60,765 nucleotides of DNA from Spirosoma spitsbergense DSM 19989 (GCF_000374085.1 NZ_KB893561.1:1-60765); one strand, 5' to 3'; shown: positions 8,229 to 17,427, counted from the stretch's first letter. Translations and numbers: made by a program. The notes: a model not told the origin generated them from the sequence alone.

Positions 8229-9560
8229 TTATACTTTCTGCTCGACCGGTGCCAGCACCGCTTCCCGGCCGACGCTGTAGTAGGTATAGTTCTGTTCGCG
8301 CATCTGCTCAAGCTCATACACGTTCCGACCGTCGAAAATCACCTTGTTTTTCATCAACAGGTTCATCTTGTCGAAATCAGGTGTGCGGAACAGGGGCCAT
8401 TCGGTAATGATGAAAAGCGCGTCGGCATCATCCAGAGCCGCGTATTGCGTATGGGCGTAGGCAATGGAATTACCCAGTTGATTACGAACATTGTCCATCG
8501 CTTCGGGATCGTAGACGGTAACTTTTGCACCGGCTTCGAGCAGTGCCCGGATATTGTCAAGTGCGGGTGCTTCCCGAATATCATCGGTGTAAGGTTTGAA
8601 CGCCAGCCCCCAAACGGCAATGGTTTTCCCCTTCAGGTCACCTCCGAAGTGATTCAGAATCAACGGCATCATCTTGATTTTCTGCTCGTAGTTCACTTCC
8701 ATCACCGATTTCAACACCTTAAAATCATAGTTGAAATCTTTAGCCGTTTTCGCCAGTGCCTGCACATCTTTGGGGAAACAGCTTCCACCGTAGCCAATAC
8801 CTGCAAACAGGAATCGCTTGCCAATGCGGCTATCCGTACCAATACCCCGCCGAATATCGTCGACATTGGCACCGGCCCGTTCGCACAGGTTGGCAATCTC
8901 GTTCATGAACGTGATTTTGGTGGCCAGGAACGCGTTGGCAGCGTACTTGGTCATTTCGGCAGAGCGTTCGTCCATAAAGATAACGGGGTTTCCCTGCCGC
9001 ACCAGCGGAGCATAGAGTTTATTCATAACGCCCTTTGCCCGCTCCGATTTCGTCCCAATTACCACACGGTCGGGTTTCATAAAATCTTCAACGGCCACAC
9101 CTTCCCGCAGGAACTCGGGGTTCGAGACCACATCGAAATCAACTTTGGCGTTATCGGCAATGTGCGCATGAACTTTCTCGGCGGTGCCAACGGGTACCGT
9201 GCTCTTATCGACAATAACAGCATACTGGCTGAGAATAGGGCCAAGATCGCTGGCTACTTTCAGAATGTATTTCAGGTCGGCAGAGCCATCTTCGCCCGGT
9301 GGGGTGGGCAGGGCCAGAAAAATAACTTCCGCGTCTTTAATCCCTTCTTCCAGATTCGTCGTAAATATGAGACGACCTTCTTCTACGTTCCGATGAAACA
9401 GGGTTTCCAGTCCTGGTTCGTAGATGGGCACAATTCCATTATTTAGTTTCTCAACTTTTCGCTCGTCAATATCAACACACGTCACCTGGTTACCGGTTTC
9501 GGCAAAACACGTACCCGTAACGAGACCCACATATCCAGTTCCAACTACAGCTAATTTCAT
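8229..9560 (-). CDS. ugd: UDP-glucose 6-dehydrogenase
   Basis: NAD-dependent four-electron oxidation of UDP-glucose to UDP-glucuronate. The 443-residue protein starts MKLAVVGTGYVGLVTG (Rossmann). It carries the STVPVGT motif, the thiohemiacetal-forming Cys in GYGGSCFPKDVQAL, and the C-terminal UDP-binding region WGLAFKPYTDDIREAP. It is the first gene of a minus-strand pair with UXS. A -7 box, TATTTTTG on the minus strand at 9624-9631, lies about 64 bases before the ATG. It is distinct from the second nucleotide-sugar dehydrogenase near 52 kb, which belongs to the UDP-HexNAc group. Confidence 0.96.
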   Translation of the reverse strand: MKLAVVGTGYVGLVTGTCFAETGNQVTCVDIDERKVEKLNNGIVPIYEPGLETLFHRNVEEGRLIFTTNLEEGIKDAEVIFLALPTPPGEDGSADLKYILKVASDLGPILSQYAVIVDKSTVPVGTAEKVHAHIADNAKVDFDVVSNPEFLREGVAVEDFMKPDRVVIGTKSERAKGVMNKLYAPLVRQGNPVIFMDERSAEMTKYAANAFLATKITFMNEIANLCERAGANVDDIRRGIGTDSRIGKRFLFAGIGYGGSCFPKDVQALAKTAKDFNYDFKVLKSVMEVNYEQKIKMMPLILNHFGGDLKGKTIAVWGLAFKPYTDDIREAPALDNIRALLEAGAKVTVYDPEAMDNVRNQLGNSIAYAHTQYAALDDADALFIITEWPLFRTPDFDKMNLLMKNKVIFDGRNVYELEQMREQNYTYYSVGREAVLAPVEQKV

Positions 9561-9925
9561 ATCGATCGATTAACTAAGAATTTTACAACAATAATAACAG
9601 ACGGGCAGACTTATCTGATGTCACAAAAATAGAAGTTTTTTAATAACCCCTTCTACTTACTTATCAATAGTGACTTATCGGTATCTTGTTACTTTATCAA
9701 TCGAACCGGTTTTACACACGTTAAATTATATTGTACTCACTAAACCAATTGCAGGCGAAAGAATCTAAGTAGTTACGAAAGCCCTGTTTTTCACCACTTT
9801 AAACCCCTTGACAGCGAAAAAAAAAAGCTAAAATAGTCAATAGGTTCAGACGGTGAAAAAAGCTGAGTTTAATTGCTTACTTTGTATAAACCACAGATAA
9901 GACATTTCATCAGATTACTTTTTTC
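9561..9925. other. 365-base AT-rich divergent promoter region
   Basis: No open frame of note. It separates ugd (minus) from the acyl-CoA dehydrogenase (plus), so both promoters should lie here. Candidates are CAAAAATA at 9624-9631 (minus-strand TATTTTTG) and TTACTTTG at 9877-9884 (plus strand, one mismatch to TAnnTTTG). A run of ten A lies near 9820. Confidence 0.6.
9624..9631 (-). promoter_or_regulatory. -7 box TATTTTTG for ugd-UXS
   Basis: Exact match to TAnnTTTG on the minus strand, about 64 bases before the ugd ATG. I see no TTG at the usual 19-20-base spacing. Confidence 0.45.
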
Positions 9926-11065
9926 ATGACAAACGAAATTGTAGAAAACCAAGAATTAATAGCCCAATCAGTACATGACCTGGGTGAACGGCTCATTAGG
10001 CCCAATATCCGACAATGGGATGAAGATCAGCACTTTCCAGTTGAGTTATTTCAACAGTTAGGGGAGCAGGGGCTAATGGGCATGCTGGTTCCTGTTGAAT
10101 ACGGCGGTACAGGTCTGGGCTATCGTGAATACGTAGCGGCTATTGTTGAACTGTCCCGAATCGACGGGTCGGTTGGTTTATCGATGGCAGCTCATAATTC
10201 CCTCTGTACCAATCATATTCTTATGTTCGGTAACGAGGACCAAAAACAAACCTACCTGCCCCGGTTAGCCACCGGCGAATGGCTGGGGGCCTGGGGCCTT
10301 ACCGAGCCTAACACCGGTTCTGACGCGGGTAATATGCGAACAACGGCGGTTCGGGATGGGGATGGCTGGGTGCTGAATGGGGCTAAAAACTTTATTACGC
10401 ACGGTAGAAGTGGAAATGTAGCCGTAGTGATTGCACGAACCGGAGAACCAAACGCCCCCCACAATGCCACGGCTTTTATAGTAGAACGGGGAACCCCCGG
10501 CTTTACGGGTGGCCGTAAAGAAGACAAATTAGGTATGAGGGCCTCGGAAACAGCGGAGATGTTGTTTCAGGATTGTCGGATTTCAGATGCTCAGCGGCTT
10601 GGTAAAGTGGGTGAAGGATTTATTCAATCGCTCAAAATCCTTGATGGTGGCCGGATTTCGATTGCGGCCCTCAGTCTGGGAATTGCCCATGGGGCTTATG
10701 ATGCAGCCCTGGCGTATGCTAAAGAGCGGGAACAATTCGGAAAACCCATCGCCAGTTTTCAGGGAATCAGCTTCAAACTGGCCGACATGGCTACTGATAT
10801 TGAAGCGGCTAAACTCCTGACCTATCAGGCTGCTGATTTGAAAGATGCCGGTAAACCCGTGACCAAAGAGTCGGCGATGGCGAAGTTGTTTGCCTCCGAA
10901 ACAGCCGTTCGAGTGGCCAATGAGTCGGTACAGATTTTTGGTGGCTACGGCTACACGAAAGATTATCCGGCAGAGAAGTTTTATCGGGATGCCAAACTTT
11001 GCACTATTGGCGAAGGAACCAGTGAAATTCAGAAACTGGTCATTTCCAGGCAGATATTGAAGTAA
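9926..11065 (+). CDS. acyl-CoA dehydrogenase (short/medium-chain type)
   Basis: FAD enzyme that oxidises acyl-CoA to trans-2-enoyl-CoA and passes electrons to ETF. The 379-residue length and motif order are standard. Visible are LTEPNTGSDAGNM (family signature 1), the substrate-binding middle domain, RxQFGKPIASFQG, and QIFGGYGYTKDYPAEKFYRDAK. The catalytic base is expected in the last of these, where Glu follows PA as in butyryl-CoA dehydrogenases. It stands alone between divergent ugd and a convergent membrane-protein gene, with no other beta-oxidation genes nearby. Chain-length preference cannot be read. Confidence 0.95.
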   Translation: MTNEIVENQELIAQSVHDLGERLIRPNIRQWDEDQHFPVELFQQLGEQGLMGMLVPVEYGGTGLGYREYVAAIVELSRIDGSVGLSMAAHNSLCTNHILMFGNEDQKQTYLPRLATGEWLGAWGLTEPNTGSDAGNMRTTAVRDGDGWVLNGAKNFITHGRSGNVAVVIARTGEPNAPHNATAFIVERGTPGFTGGRKEDKLGMRASETAEMLFQDCRISDAQRLGKVGEGFIQSLKILDGGRISIAALSLGIAHGAYDAALAYAKEREQFGKPIASFQGISFKLADMATDIEAAKLLTYQAADLKDAGKPVTKESAMAKLFASETAVRVANESVQIFGGYGYTKDYPAEKFYRDAKLCTIGEGTSEIQKLVISRQILK

Positions 11066-11086
11066 TAACGAGGGAGGTCAAGAGAA

Positions 11087-11137
11087 AAGAGGAAGCGAAG
11101 GAAAATGGCTTATAGCCATTTTCCTTCGCTTCCTCTT
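11087..11137. terminator. 24-bp perfect stem, bidirectional terminator
   Basis: Arms at 11087-11110 and 11114-11137 are perfectly complementary over 24 bp with a 3-base loop. The arms are purine-rich on one side and pyrimidine-rich on the other. The stem lies between convergent genes and ends in CTTTCTTG. Confidence 0.75.
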
Positions 11138-11158
11138 TCTTGTTACTGCTTATTTACT

Positions 11159-11401
11159 TTACACCGCGCTGCTGCGTCCCTTTATCAGCGCAGCAATACC
11201 TAGAATAATCACTGCACCTACAAAAGAAGTTAGGATTTGGTCAAAAATACCACCGTCACGACCAAAAATCAGACCGGCAACAAACCCACCGGCAATACCG
11301 AGCAGAATCTGAACGATGAGCGAGAATGAAAACCGCTTAAAAACAAGGTCAGCCAGCCAACCGGCAATGGCGCCTACTAAAATTGACACTAAGATTCCCA
11401 T
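11159..11401 (-). CDS. GlsB/YeaQ/YmgE family stress-response membrane protein
   Basis: Small inner-membrane protein of 80 residues with three predicted hydrophobic helices and Gly-rich packing (GAIAGWLADLVF, GIAGGFVAGLIFGRDGG, FVGAVIILGIAALIKG). This matches the transglycosylase-associated/GlsB family (about 80-85 residues). The longer frame from 11455 would add 18 residues before the family start MGILVSILVGAIAG, so I use the later ATG. Family members are induced by general stress, but their biochemical role is not established. Confidence 0.88.
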   Translation of the reverse strand: MGILVSILVGAIAGWLADLVFKRFSFSLIVQILLGIAGGFVAGLIFGRDGGIFDQILTSFVGAVIILGIAALIKGRSSAV

Positions 11402-11469
11402 ATCTGTTGCGAGTAAAATGAAAAGTTGTTTAAGAAACAGCAACCTAACGTCCAATAAGGATACATTGT

Positions 11470-12240
11470 TTATGTTTTTAGACCAATAACCGCCAGCATC
11501 CTGCCTGTTTGCCCATTTTCGGCCCGGTACGAGAAGTAAGTATCATTATTCAACACCGTCGAAAAAGGCGATACGGCTATCTGATTCAGTGGAATTCCAA
11601 AGTCGATTAAACAGGCCGCGTTAGCCCCTTTCAAATCAATACAATCCTTTCCTATACTCGACTTAGTTTGTTTGTACGGTGAGGCAAACTGTTCGGCCAC
11701 CTCCGGCCCAACCTCAAACGAGCATTCGTCTATACAGGTCCCGACATAGGCATAACACGACCCCGCCAACGTACCAAACCGTTGCTGCATCATAGCCAGC
11801 GTTTTCGTAACTATCTCTCCTACCGTTCCCCGCCAACCCGCATGGATAGCAGCAACGGCCTGATGAGCATGGTCATAAATCAGGATGGGTACACAATCGG
11901 CAACGGTAACACCAATCAGCAAGCCTGGTCGGTTCGTTATCAACGCATCGTAGCCATCGAAACGACCTGCTTCGGTCGCCTGTAACACTTTCGTGCCGTG
12001 TACCTGATAGGCAGACGCAAAAGAATGCGTACCGGCACCGATTGCGTCGAAAAATCGCTGTCGGTTTTCAGCTACATTCTCTGGCGTATCCGCCGTGTTG
12101 ATTCCCAGATTGAGCGAGTCGAACGGGGCCGGACTAATTCCCCCGTGTCGGGTGCTTTCGGTGGCAATGAGGTCAGGGAAATCGGCAAAGATGGAGAGAG
12201 CACGGTATAAATTGCTCGCTGCCTGAGTCTGAATGGGCAT
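11470..12240 (-). CDS. pgeF: PgeF/YfiH multicopper-oxidase-like protein (peptidoglycan editing factor)
   Basis: Family DUF152. The E. coli homologue removes wrongly incorporated Ser from UDP-MurNAc peptides, and others oxidise polyphenols or act as purine nucleosidases. The 256-residue protein shows QVHGTKV, GVTVADCVPILIYD (ligand Cys) and AAIHAGWRGTVGEIV (ligand His), the conserved His-Cys-His metal site. Start chosen at MPIQTQ; a frame open 7 codons earlier is less likely. It lies upstream of the GlsB gene on the same strand with a 68-base gap, and could be co-transcribed with it. Confidence 0.9.
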   Translation of the reverse strand: MPIQTQAASNLYRALSIFADFPDLIATESTRHGGISPAPFDSLNLGINTADTPENVAENRQRFFDAIGAGTHSFASAYQVHGTKVLQATEAGRFDGYDALITNRPGLLIGVTVADCVPILIYDHAHQAVAAIHAGWRGTVGEIVTKTLAMMQQRFGTLAGSCYAYVGTCIDECSFEVGPEVAEQFASPYKQTKSSIGKDCIDLKGANAACLIDFGIPLNQIAVSPFSTVLNNDTYFSYRAENGQTGRMLAVIGLKT

Positions 12241-12384
12241 ATAAGTGTAGCTGTAAAGCAAATTTGCGACTTAACAAGCATCATTCCAACTAACCGTTTC
12301 CTCAGCCATCCCTATCTTTTTACCATTCATCCAATGTAAAAACCGTTCCGGTAGTTTGCCATACATAGTACCAGCCACCACCTA

Positions 12385-12392
12385 TATCTTTG
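12385..12392 (+). promoter_or_regulatory. -7 box TATCTTTG before the small secreted protein gene
   Basis: Exact TAnnTTTG match 60 bases before the ATG at 12452. The nearest TTG upstream is 26 bases away, longer than usual, so the -33 element is uncertain. The box lies within an open frame that extends upstream of the real start, which argues for the internal ATG. Confidence 0.55.
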
Positions 12393-12451
12393 TTTCACCA
12401 ATCGGGAAGAACCCGACGGAAAATCGAAACAATCAAAAAAACATAATCACC

Positions 12452-12850
12452 ATGAAAACGCTTATCAAATCCCTCGCATTAGCCCTTTCACTAGCTGTTG
12501 TTACCTCATCGGCCACTTTTGCCGAAACCAATCCTGGTGGTAAAACAAAAACAGTGGCTACCTACAAAACCGGTATGTACATGACGCAGGCTGGCAAACT
12601 GAGCATTGCCCTCGACAAAGAAAAAGGAGGCACCGTATCAATTAGTCTGAAAAGTGCCGATGGTCGGATACTGTACAACCGGCACCTCAGTAAAAATGAC
12701 CAGATCTACCGTACCCGTTTGAATTTAAACCAACTGGAAGATGGCGTGTATCAGGTAGAAATTACCAATGGGGTAGAAACCACCACGCAGAGTGTAACCA
12801 TCTCGACCCAACAACCTGCTACGCCTAACCGGCTTGTCTCAATCAGGTAA
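12452..12850 (+). CDS. small secreted beta-sandwich protein
   Basis: A 132-residue exported protein whose function I do not recognise. The signal peptide is MKTLIKSLALALSLAVVTSSATFAE. The mature part (SIALDKEKGGTVSISLKSADGRILYNRHLSKND ending in QLEDGVYQVEITNG) has the beta-strand pattern and the DG-Y-x-V-x-I pattern seen in type IX secretion C-terminal and Ig-like domains. I do not see the terminal basic K-residue tail of sorting domains; it ends in LVSIR after a short Gln/Thr/Pro linker. Start chosen at the ATG of the signal peptide. A 30-bp terminator follows. It may be a periplasmic accessory protein. Confidence 0.7.
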   Translation: MKTLIKSLALALSLAVVTSSATFAETNPGGKTKTVATYKTGMYMTQAGKLSIALDKEKGGTVSISLKSADGRILYNRHLSKNDQIYRTRLNLNQLEDGVYQVEITNGVETTTQSVTISTQQPATPNRLVSIR

Positions 12851-12866
12851 ACCCTCATTCATAACA

Positions 12867-12930
12867 CTGGAAAAGCCCCTGACGTGGTGCCGGTTTTGAG
12901 AAACCGGCACCACGTCAGGGGCTTTTCCAG
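12867..12930 (+). terminator. 30-bp perfect stem with TGAG tetraloop
   Basis: Arms at 12867-12896 and 12901-12930 are perfectly complementary over 30 bp around the loop TGAG, followed by ACCGGGTATTTTTTATTT. It is by far stronger than needed to stop transcription of the small secreted protein gene 16 bases upstream. Confidence 0.8.
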
Positions 12931-13155
12931 ACCGGGTATTTTTTATTTATCCAGCCCGACGTTCAAGAAATAAAGGAGTGTAGAACAAGTTAAAAGCAAT
13001 AGCCCTGAAAGGTCGGACGGCCGAAACCGCGAAATCCTGACAGTGATGGTTATTTTCTGACAATTCTATCAAGATGACACCCCGCAGGGACTTAGCAAAC
13101 AAACTTGTCCTGGGCCCCAAATGAAGTTATATCATCAGGCCCAAAAATTTGTCTG

Positions 13156-13163
13156 TAATTTTG
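13156..13163 (+). promoter_or_regulatory. -7 box TAATTTTG before the metallo-beta-lactamase gene
   Basis: Exact TAnnTTTG match 56 bases before the ATG. No TTG at standard spacing. The rest of the 12931-13218 gap shows no gene. Confidence 0.45.
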
Positions 13164-13218
13164 CCAAACAAGATTATCAGTACGTTCCCCTACCATTATT
13201 ATATTACTAACTCCAATC

Positions 13219-14019
13219 ATGGTGAAGTTTATTCTGCTTCTAACACTGCTCGTAAGCAGGTCACTGTTTTTTAGCGATACGCACCTGAGCAAACAAAATC
13301 CAATAGACGGGAAGTCAGCTTCAGGAGCGGACTTTTGGTCGAAAAAAGACTCAACCGTCTATAAGTCGGAAGATCTACGTATTCAGAAGTTCTCCGATCA
13401 TGTTTACGTTCATACATCCTTTTTGAATACCGATAGTTTTGGACGGGTAGCCTGCAACGGAATGATTATCATTAATGGCAATGAGGCCGTTATTTTTGAT
13501 ACGCCCGCCGATAATAAAAGCTCGGAAGAACTGATTCAGTACGTAACCGGGGTGCTCAAAACAAAAGTGAACGCCCTCATTCCTACCCACTTTCATGCCG
13601 ATTGTGTGGGTGGTCTGGAAACGTTCAGTGAGCATAACATTCCTGCTTACGCATCCAATAAAACGATAGCACTCCTGAAAAGTAAGGGACAAAAATTCAC
13701 TAAACCCATGAAGGGATTTGATGGCACCCTTACCCTACCCGTTGGCGATAAAAAAGTATACGCGGAATATTTCGGTGAAGGGCATACAAAGGATAATGTA
13801 ATCGGCTATTTTCCGGACGGTAACGCGCTATTCGGGGGTTGTTTGATAAAAGAAGTGGGCGCAACGAAAGGAAATCTGGAGGATGCCAACGTAGTTGCCT
13901 GGCCGGGTACGGTAAGTAAGCTCAAACAAAAACATCCCCAGGCAAAAATTGTCGTTCCGGGGCATGGCAAATCAGGCGGAACGGAACTACTGGAGTATAC
14001 GATCCATCTATTTCAGTAA
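13219..14019 (+). CDS. subclass B1 metallo-beta-lactamase
   Basis: Periplasmic di-zinc hydrolase expected to open beta-lactam rings, including carbapenems. The 266-residue protein carries the full B1 active site: His124, His126 and Asp128 in THFHADCVGG, His189 in GEGHTKDN, Cys208 with Lys211 in GGCLIKEVGA, and His249 in VPGHG. Asn219 in KGNLEDANV fits the B1 Asn233. These correspond to the standard positions 116/118/120, 196, 221/224 and 263. A hydrophobic N-terminus (MVKFILLLTLLVSRSLFF) acts as signal peptide. No mobile element adjoins it, so it appears intrinsic. It is followed by a LysR gene on the same strand that is not of AmpR type by position. Substrate range is not known. Confidence 0.9.
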   Translation: MVKFILLLTLLVSRSLFFSDTHLSKQNPIDGKSASGADFWSKKDSTVYKSEDLRIQKFSDHVYVHTSFLNTDSFGRVACNGMIIINGNEAVIFDTPADNKSSEELIQYVTGVLKTKVNALIPTHFHADCVGGLETFSEHNIPAYASNKTIALLKSKGQKFTKPMKGFDGTLTLPVGDKKVYAEYFGEGHTKDNVIGYFPDGNALFGGCLIKEVGATKGNLEDANVVAWPGTVSKLKQKHPQAKIVVPGHGKSGGTELLEYTIHLFQ

Positions 14020-14083
14020 AAGCACCAACCATAATTATTTGGTAAGCTCAAGCCCCAAATTGGTCCATTAAAAGCTACCCTTT

Positions 14084-14989
14084 ATGCTCTCGTCCCGCCA
14101 CCTTATTTTTATGGAAGTGGCCCGTTTACTAAGCTTCACCAAAGCCAGTCAGACCTTGTTTATCAGTCAGTCGGCCATTAGTAAGCATGTAAAATCGCTG
14201 GAGTATTTTTACAAAACAGGCCTGTTCGAGCGGCATGGCAACCACATCAGCCTAACCAAAACAGGGCAGGCACTATACAATAAGCTACTGGAGGCAAGCC
14301 AGTTACAGGAATCACTGCACCAGGAAATTCAGCAGATCAACGAAACCTTCCGGCCACCCACCAAACTGGCTATTGGTGCCAGTACAACCATTAGTTTATA
14401 CGTGCTGCCCTCCGTGTTGTCTGCTTACCTTCGGCAGTACCCCAACCTTCAGATCAATGTGCTCAATCGAAACTCGGACAACATTCAGAACGCCCTGCTG
14501 GCACACGAGATCGACGTGGGCATTGTAGAGGGATTGACGCAGGTAAACACGCTGACCTATAGCCCTTTTATGACCGACGATGTGCTGGCGGTATGTTCGG
14601 GAAAAAGCCCCTTACGCGGGCGAGCGCTTATTGTTGCCGACCTGCCCACCATTCCGGTGGCTCTGCGCGAAAATGGGTCCGGTACGCTGGCGGTTATTGA
14701 CGATGAACTGGATAAAAGAGGAATCAGTCTGGCCTCATTACCTGTATTGATCCGACTGGGCGGTACCGAGGCCCTGAAAAATTTCGTTTTGGCCGATACC
14801 TGCCTGGCGTTCCTGCCCAAACGAGCTATCATCAAAGAACTGGCAGCGGGCGAACTAGTTGAAGTGCCCATTCGGGACTTGACCTTACGACGCACGTTTT
14901 ACTTTATCCAGCGCAAAGGAACGGAGAGTAACCAACTGGTCAACACCTTTATTCAGTTTACAAAGCGTCATTATTCCAACAGGGAATAA
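14084..14989 (+). CDS. LysR-family transcriptional regulator
   Basis: A 301-residue regulator. The N-terminal winged helix (FMEVARLLSFTKASQTLFISQSAISKHVKSLE) is the canonical LysR reader domain. The effector domain follows from about residue 90 (LAIGASTTISLYVLPSVLSAYL). The best-known relatives of this form are CysL/CbbR-like. It lies 63 bases before threonine synthase on the same strand and 64 bases after the beta-lactamase. Control of either neighbour is possible. LysR genes usually control a divergent neighbour, which is absent here, so the target is open. Confidence 0.9.
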   Translation: MLSSRHLIFMEVARLLSFTKASQTLFISQSAISKHVKSLEYFYKTGLFERHGNHISLTKTGQALYNKLLEASQLQESLHQEIQQINETFRPPTKLAIGASTTISLYVLPSVLSAYLRQYPNLQINVLNRNSDNIQNALLAHEIDVGIVEGLTQVNTLTYSPFMTDDVLAVCSGKSPLRGRALIVADLPTIPVALRENGSGTLAVIDDELDKRGISLASLPVLIRLGGTEALKNFVLADTCLAFLPKRAIIKELAAGELVEVPIRDLTLRRTFYFIQRKGTESNQLVNTFIQFTKRHYSNRE

Positions 14990-15052
14990 CTCATATCAAA
15001 ATGCTATTTGCTTCATGCGTTGATTACCGGGACTTTTCGGAAAAATACAACC

Positions 15053-16252
15053 ATGAACACCCTCGCCACTTCATCACTGCTGGAAGACCTGCACTGTTCG
15101 CACTGCGGCTCCATTCATAACGCGCTCGTGCGCCAGACCTTGTCGACCTGCTGTCAGGCCCCGCTACTGTGTCAGTACGGGCTGGATACGGACACGTTAT
15201 CTCAATCGGCGCTACAGAATCGGCCCAAATCCATGTGGCGATATGAAGAGTTTTTGCCCGTTATTCAGCCCGAGAACCAACTCACACTGGGCGAAGGGTT
15301 TACACCCATTTTACCGTTGAACCGACTGGCGGCCAAAGCGGGCTTCGCTCAACTCAGCCTGAAAGACGAAGGCCTGAATCCAACCGGGTCATTTAAGGCA
15401 CGGGGACTTTGCATGGCCATTGCCAAAGCGAAGGAAAACGGTGAGCGGGCCTGTATTATTCCCACTGCCGGCAACGCTGGCGTAGCTATGGCGGCCTATT
15501 GCGCCAGAGCGGGTCTGGAAGCGATTGTAGTGATGCCCTCCCATACGCCCGACGCGTTCAAGGAAATGTGTATCGGTTATGGTGCCACGTTGATTTTGGT
15601 CGATGGACTCATCAACGATTGTGCCGCTAAAGCGCATGAACTGAATCGGGATGGGCGTTATTTCGACGTTTCGACCCTGAAAGAACCGTACCGGCTGGAA
15701 GGAAAAAAAACGATGGGCTACGAAATAGCCGAACAGTTGAACTGGCAACTGCCAGACGTAATCATGTACCCAACGGGGGGCGGAACCGGGCTAATTGGTA
15801 TCTGGAAGGCGTTTCATGAACTGAAAGCACTGGGATGGCTGAGTCCCGAACAGCGGCTGCCCCGCATGGTAGCGGTGCAGGCCGAAAACTGCGCGCCCAT
15901 TGTAACGACCTGGCAGGGAAAGCAACTCAACAGCAAACAATACGTGGGTAAAGCCACCCTGGCCAATGGTCTGGCTGTGCCGCGCCCCATTGGCGAGCCG
16001 CTGATGCTGAACGTACTCCGCGAATCGGGCGGAACGGCCATTGCTGTTTCGGAAGACGATATGCTGGACGGGGTCAGCGAACTCAGCCGACACGAAGGCC
16101 TGTTTGTGGCCCCAGAAGGGGGTGCAATCTGGTCCGCAACCAGGAAACTACTGCACCAGAACTGGCTCCAGCCGCATGAACATGTACTACTGCTGAATAC
16201 GGGAGCAGGCCTGAACTACCTGGAAAACCTGAAAGGAAAATGGCGTGACTAA
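15053..16252 (+). CDS. thrC: threonine synthase (zinc-ribbon form)
   Basis: PLP enzyme that converts O-phosphohomoserine to threonine. The 399-residue protein starts with a small Cys cluster (LHCSHCGSIHN and CCQAPLL, about residues 14-45), the N-terminal ribbon of the archaeal/plant-like threonine synthases. The PLP lysine is in NPTGSFKARG, the phosphate loop in PTAGNAGVAMAAY, and MYPTGGGTGLIG lies further on. The start is the ATG at MNTLATSS; the frame is open 15 codons earlier. No thrA or thrB is adjacent. A pyridoxal enzyme for another amino acid (for example a threonine-synthase-like lyase) cannot be excluded. Confidence 0.85.
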   Translation: MNTLATSSLLEDLHCSHCGSIHNALVRQTLSTCCQAPLLCQYGLDTDTLSQSALQNRPKSMWRYEEFLPVIQPENQLTLGEGFTPILPLNRLAAKAGFAQLSLKDEGLNPTGSFKARGLCMAIAKAKENGERACIIPTAGNAGVAMAAYCARAGLEAIVVMPSHTPDAFKEMCIGYGATLILVDGLINDCAAKAHELNRDGRYFDVSTLKEPYRLEGKKTMGYEIAEQLNWQLPDVIMYPTGGGTGLIGIWKAFHELKALGWLSPEQRLPRMVAVQAENCAPIVTTWQGKQLNSKQYVGKATLANGLAVPRPIGEPLMLNVLRESGGTAIAVSEDDMLDGVSELSRHEGLFVAPEGGAIWSATRKLLHQNWLQPHEHVLLLNTGAGLNYLENLKGKWRD

Positions 16253-16276
16253 TCAAAAAAAACTCTAGCCATCAAC

Positions 16277-17257
16277 TCATTCGCTAATCAAACGACTGTC
16301 CGTTCGTTGCCCCTGTCGACTTTTGAATCCCTGTACGGGTGAGTAGCCCTGCGTTTGTTTGCCGTAATACCCCGTGCCATCGTACGGGCGGAGGGAAGGA
16401 TCCTCTTTGCAGACATCCGTACAGGTGCCCCCGTGCTCATGACCACAGGTTTCGCAAAGTGTAATGTGGTTATTACAAACCGGGCTGGCGCAATTTATCA
16501 TCCGACTGGTGGGAGTACTACACCGGTAGCAGGTCGATACCGTAACCGGGTTTATGTGATTGACCGGTACGGTTACGCGGTTATCGAATACATAGCATTC
16601 GCCATCAAAATCTTCGCCCCCCGTTTCCAGCCCGTAGCGGATAATACCCCCGTGAAGCTGATATACATTTTCGAAACCCTGCGCCAGCAGGTAGGCCGAT
16701 GCTTTTTCACATTTGATACCGCCCGTGCAGTAGGTAACTATTTTTTTGCCCGTGCCGCGCAGGTGATCCAGTTCGGCCATGTGTTCGGGAAGTTCGCGGA
16801 GGTTCTCCATGTCGAACGTAATGGCATTTTTGAACTTTCCGACCTCGTGCTCGTAATTGGATCGCATATCGACCAGTACCACATCGGGGTCATCTTTGAG
16901 TTGCCGAAATGCGTCGGGTTCAAGATGGATACCCGTTTGCCGGAGCGGATCGACAGGGAGTTCAGAATGCACAATTTCCGATTTTACCCGAACGTGTAAT
17001 TTTTGAAAGGTATGCTGGTCCGTTCCGTCTACCTTAAATTCGACCCCCGCAAAACGGGGATCGGCCCGGAGCGTATCCATGTAGGCGTCGCAATCGGCGG
17101 TGAGCCCCGATACAGTTCCGTTCAGCCCTTCGGGTGCAACGATGATACGGCCCAGCAAATTGAGCCGCAGACACAGCAGATGATGGTCCTCCCGGTATTG
17201 ATCCGGGTTTTCGATGGGTGAGTAAATATAGTATAAAAGGACGCGGTACGGTTTCAT
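16277..17257 (-). CDS. trhO: tRNA uridine(34) hydroxylase TrhO (rhodanese-type)
   Basis: Introduces the oxygen at C5 of tRNA U34 (ho5U) in an O2-dependent reaction, based on the E. coli YceA and B. subtilis YbfQ proteins. The 326-residue protein has an N-terminal acylphosphatase-like domain (YYIYSPIENPDQYREDH), a central rhodanese domain with catalytic Cys in VTYCTGGIKCEKA, and a C-terminal Cys-rich zinc region (STCYRCSTPTSR and CNNHITLCETCGHEHGG). The start MKPYRVLLYY is the family start; 11 codons upstream are open. It converges on threonine synthase with a 24-base gap. Confidence 0.92.
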   Translation of the reverse strand: MKPYRVLLYYIYSPIENPDQYREDHHLLCLRLNLLGRIIVAPEGLNGTVSGLTADCDAYMDTLRADPRFAGVEFKVDGTDQHTFQKLHVRVKSEIVHSELPVDPLRQTGIHLEPDAFRQLKDDPDVVLVDMRSNYEHEVGKFKNAITFDMENLRELPEHMAELDHLRGTGKKIVTYCTGGIKCEKASAYLLAQGFENVYQLHGGIIRYGLETGGEDFDGECYVFDNRVTVPVNHINPVTVSTCYRCSTPTSRMINCASPVCNNHITLCETCGHEHGGTCTDVCKEDPSLRPYDGTGYYGKQTQGYSPVQGFKSRQGQRTDSRLISE

Positions 17258-17427
17258 GGCTTCAACAGTAAAATCGGATGGCCAATGCAACGCAGACAGC
17301 CGGTCCGAAACACAATTTCGATGACAAAATTAAGCAAAATGGGCGTGAAAACGTTGTGATTACAGACATACCGGCGCAGCCAGCGATGATATGCTAGCCA
17401 TTTAAACACACTCAATCAGCACTCAGT

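Noticed and set aside
8445..9446. Plus-strand open frame of 333 codons
   Set aside because: It lies wholly antisense to ugd, has no start context, and its translation shows no family; a shadow of a high-confidence gene.
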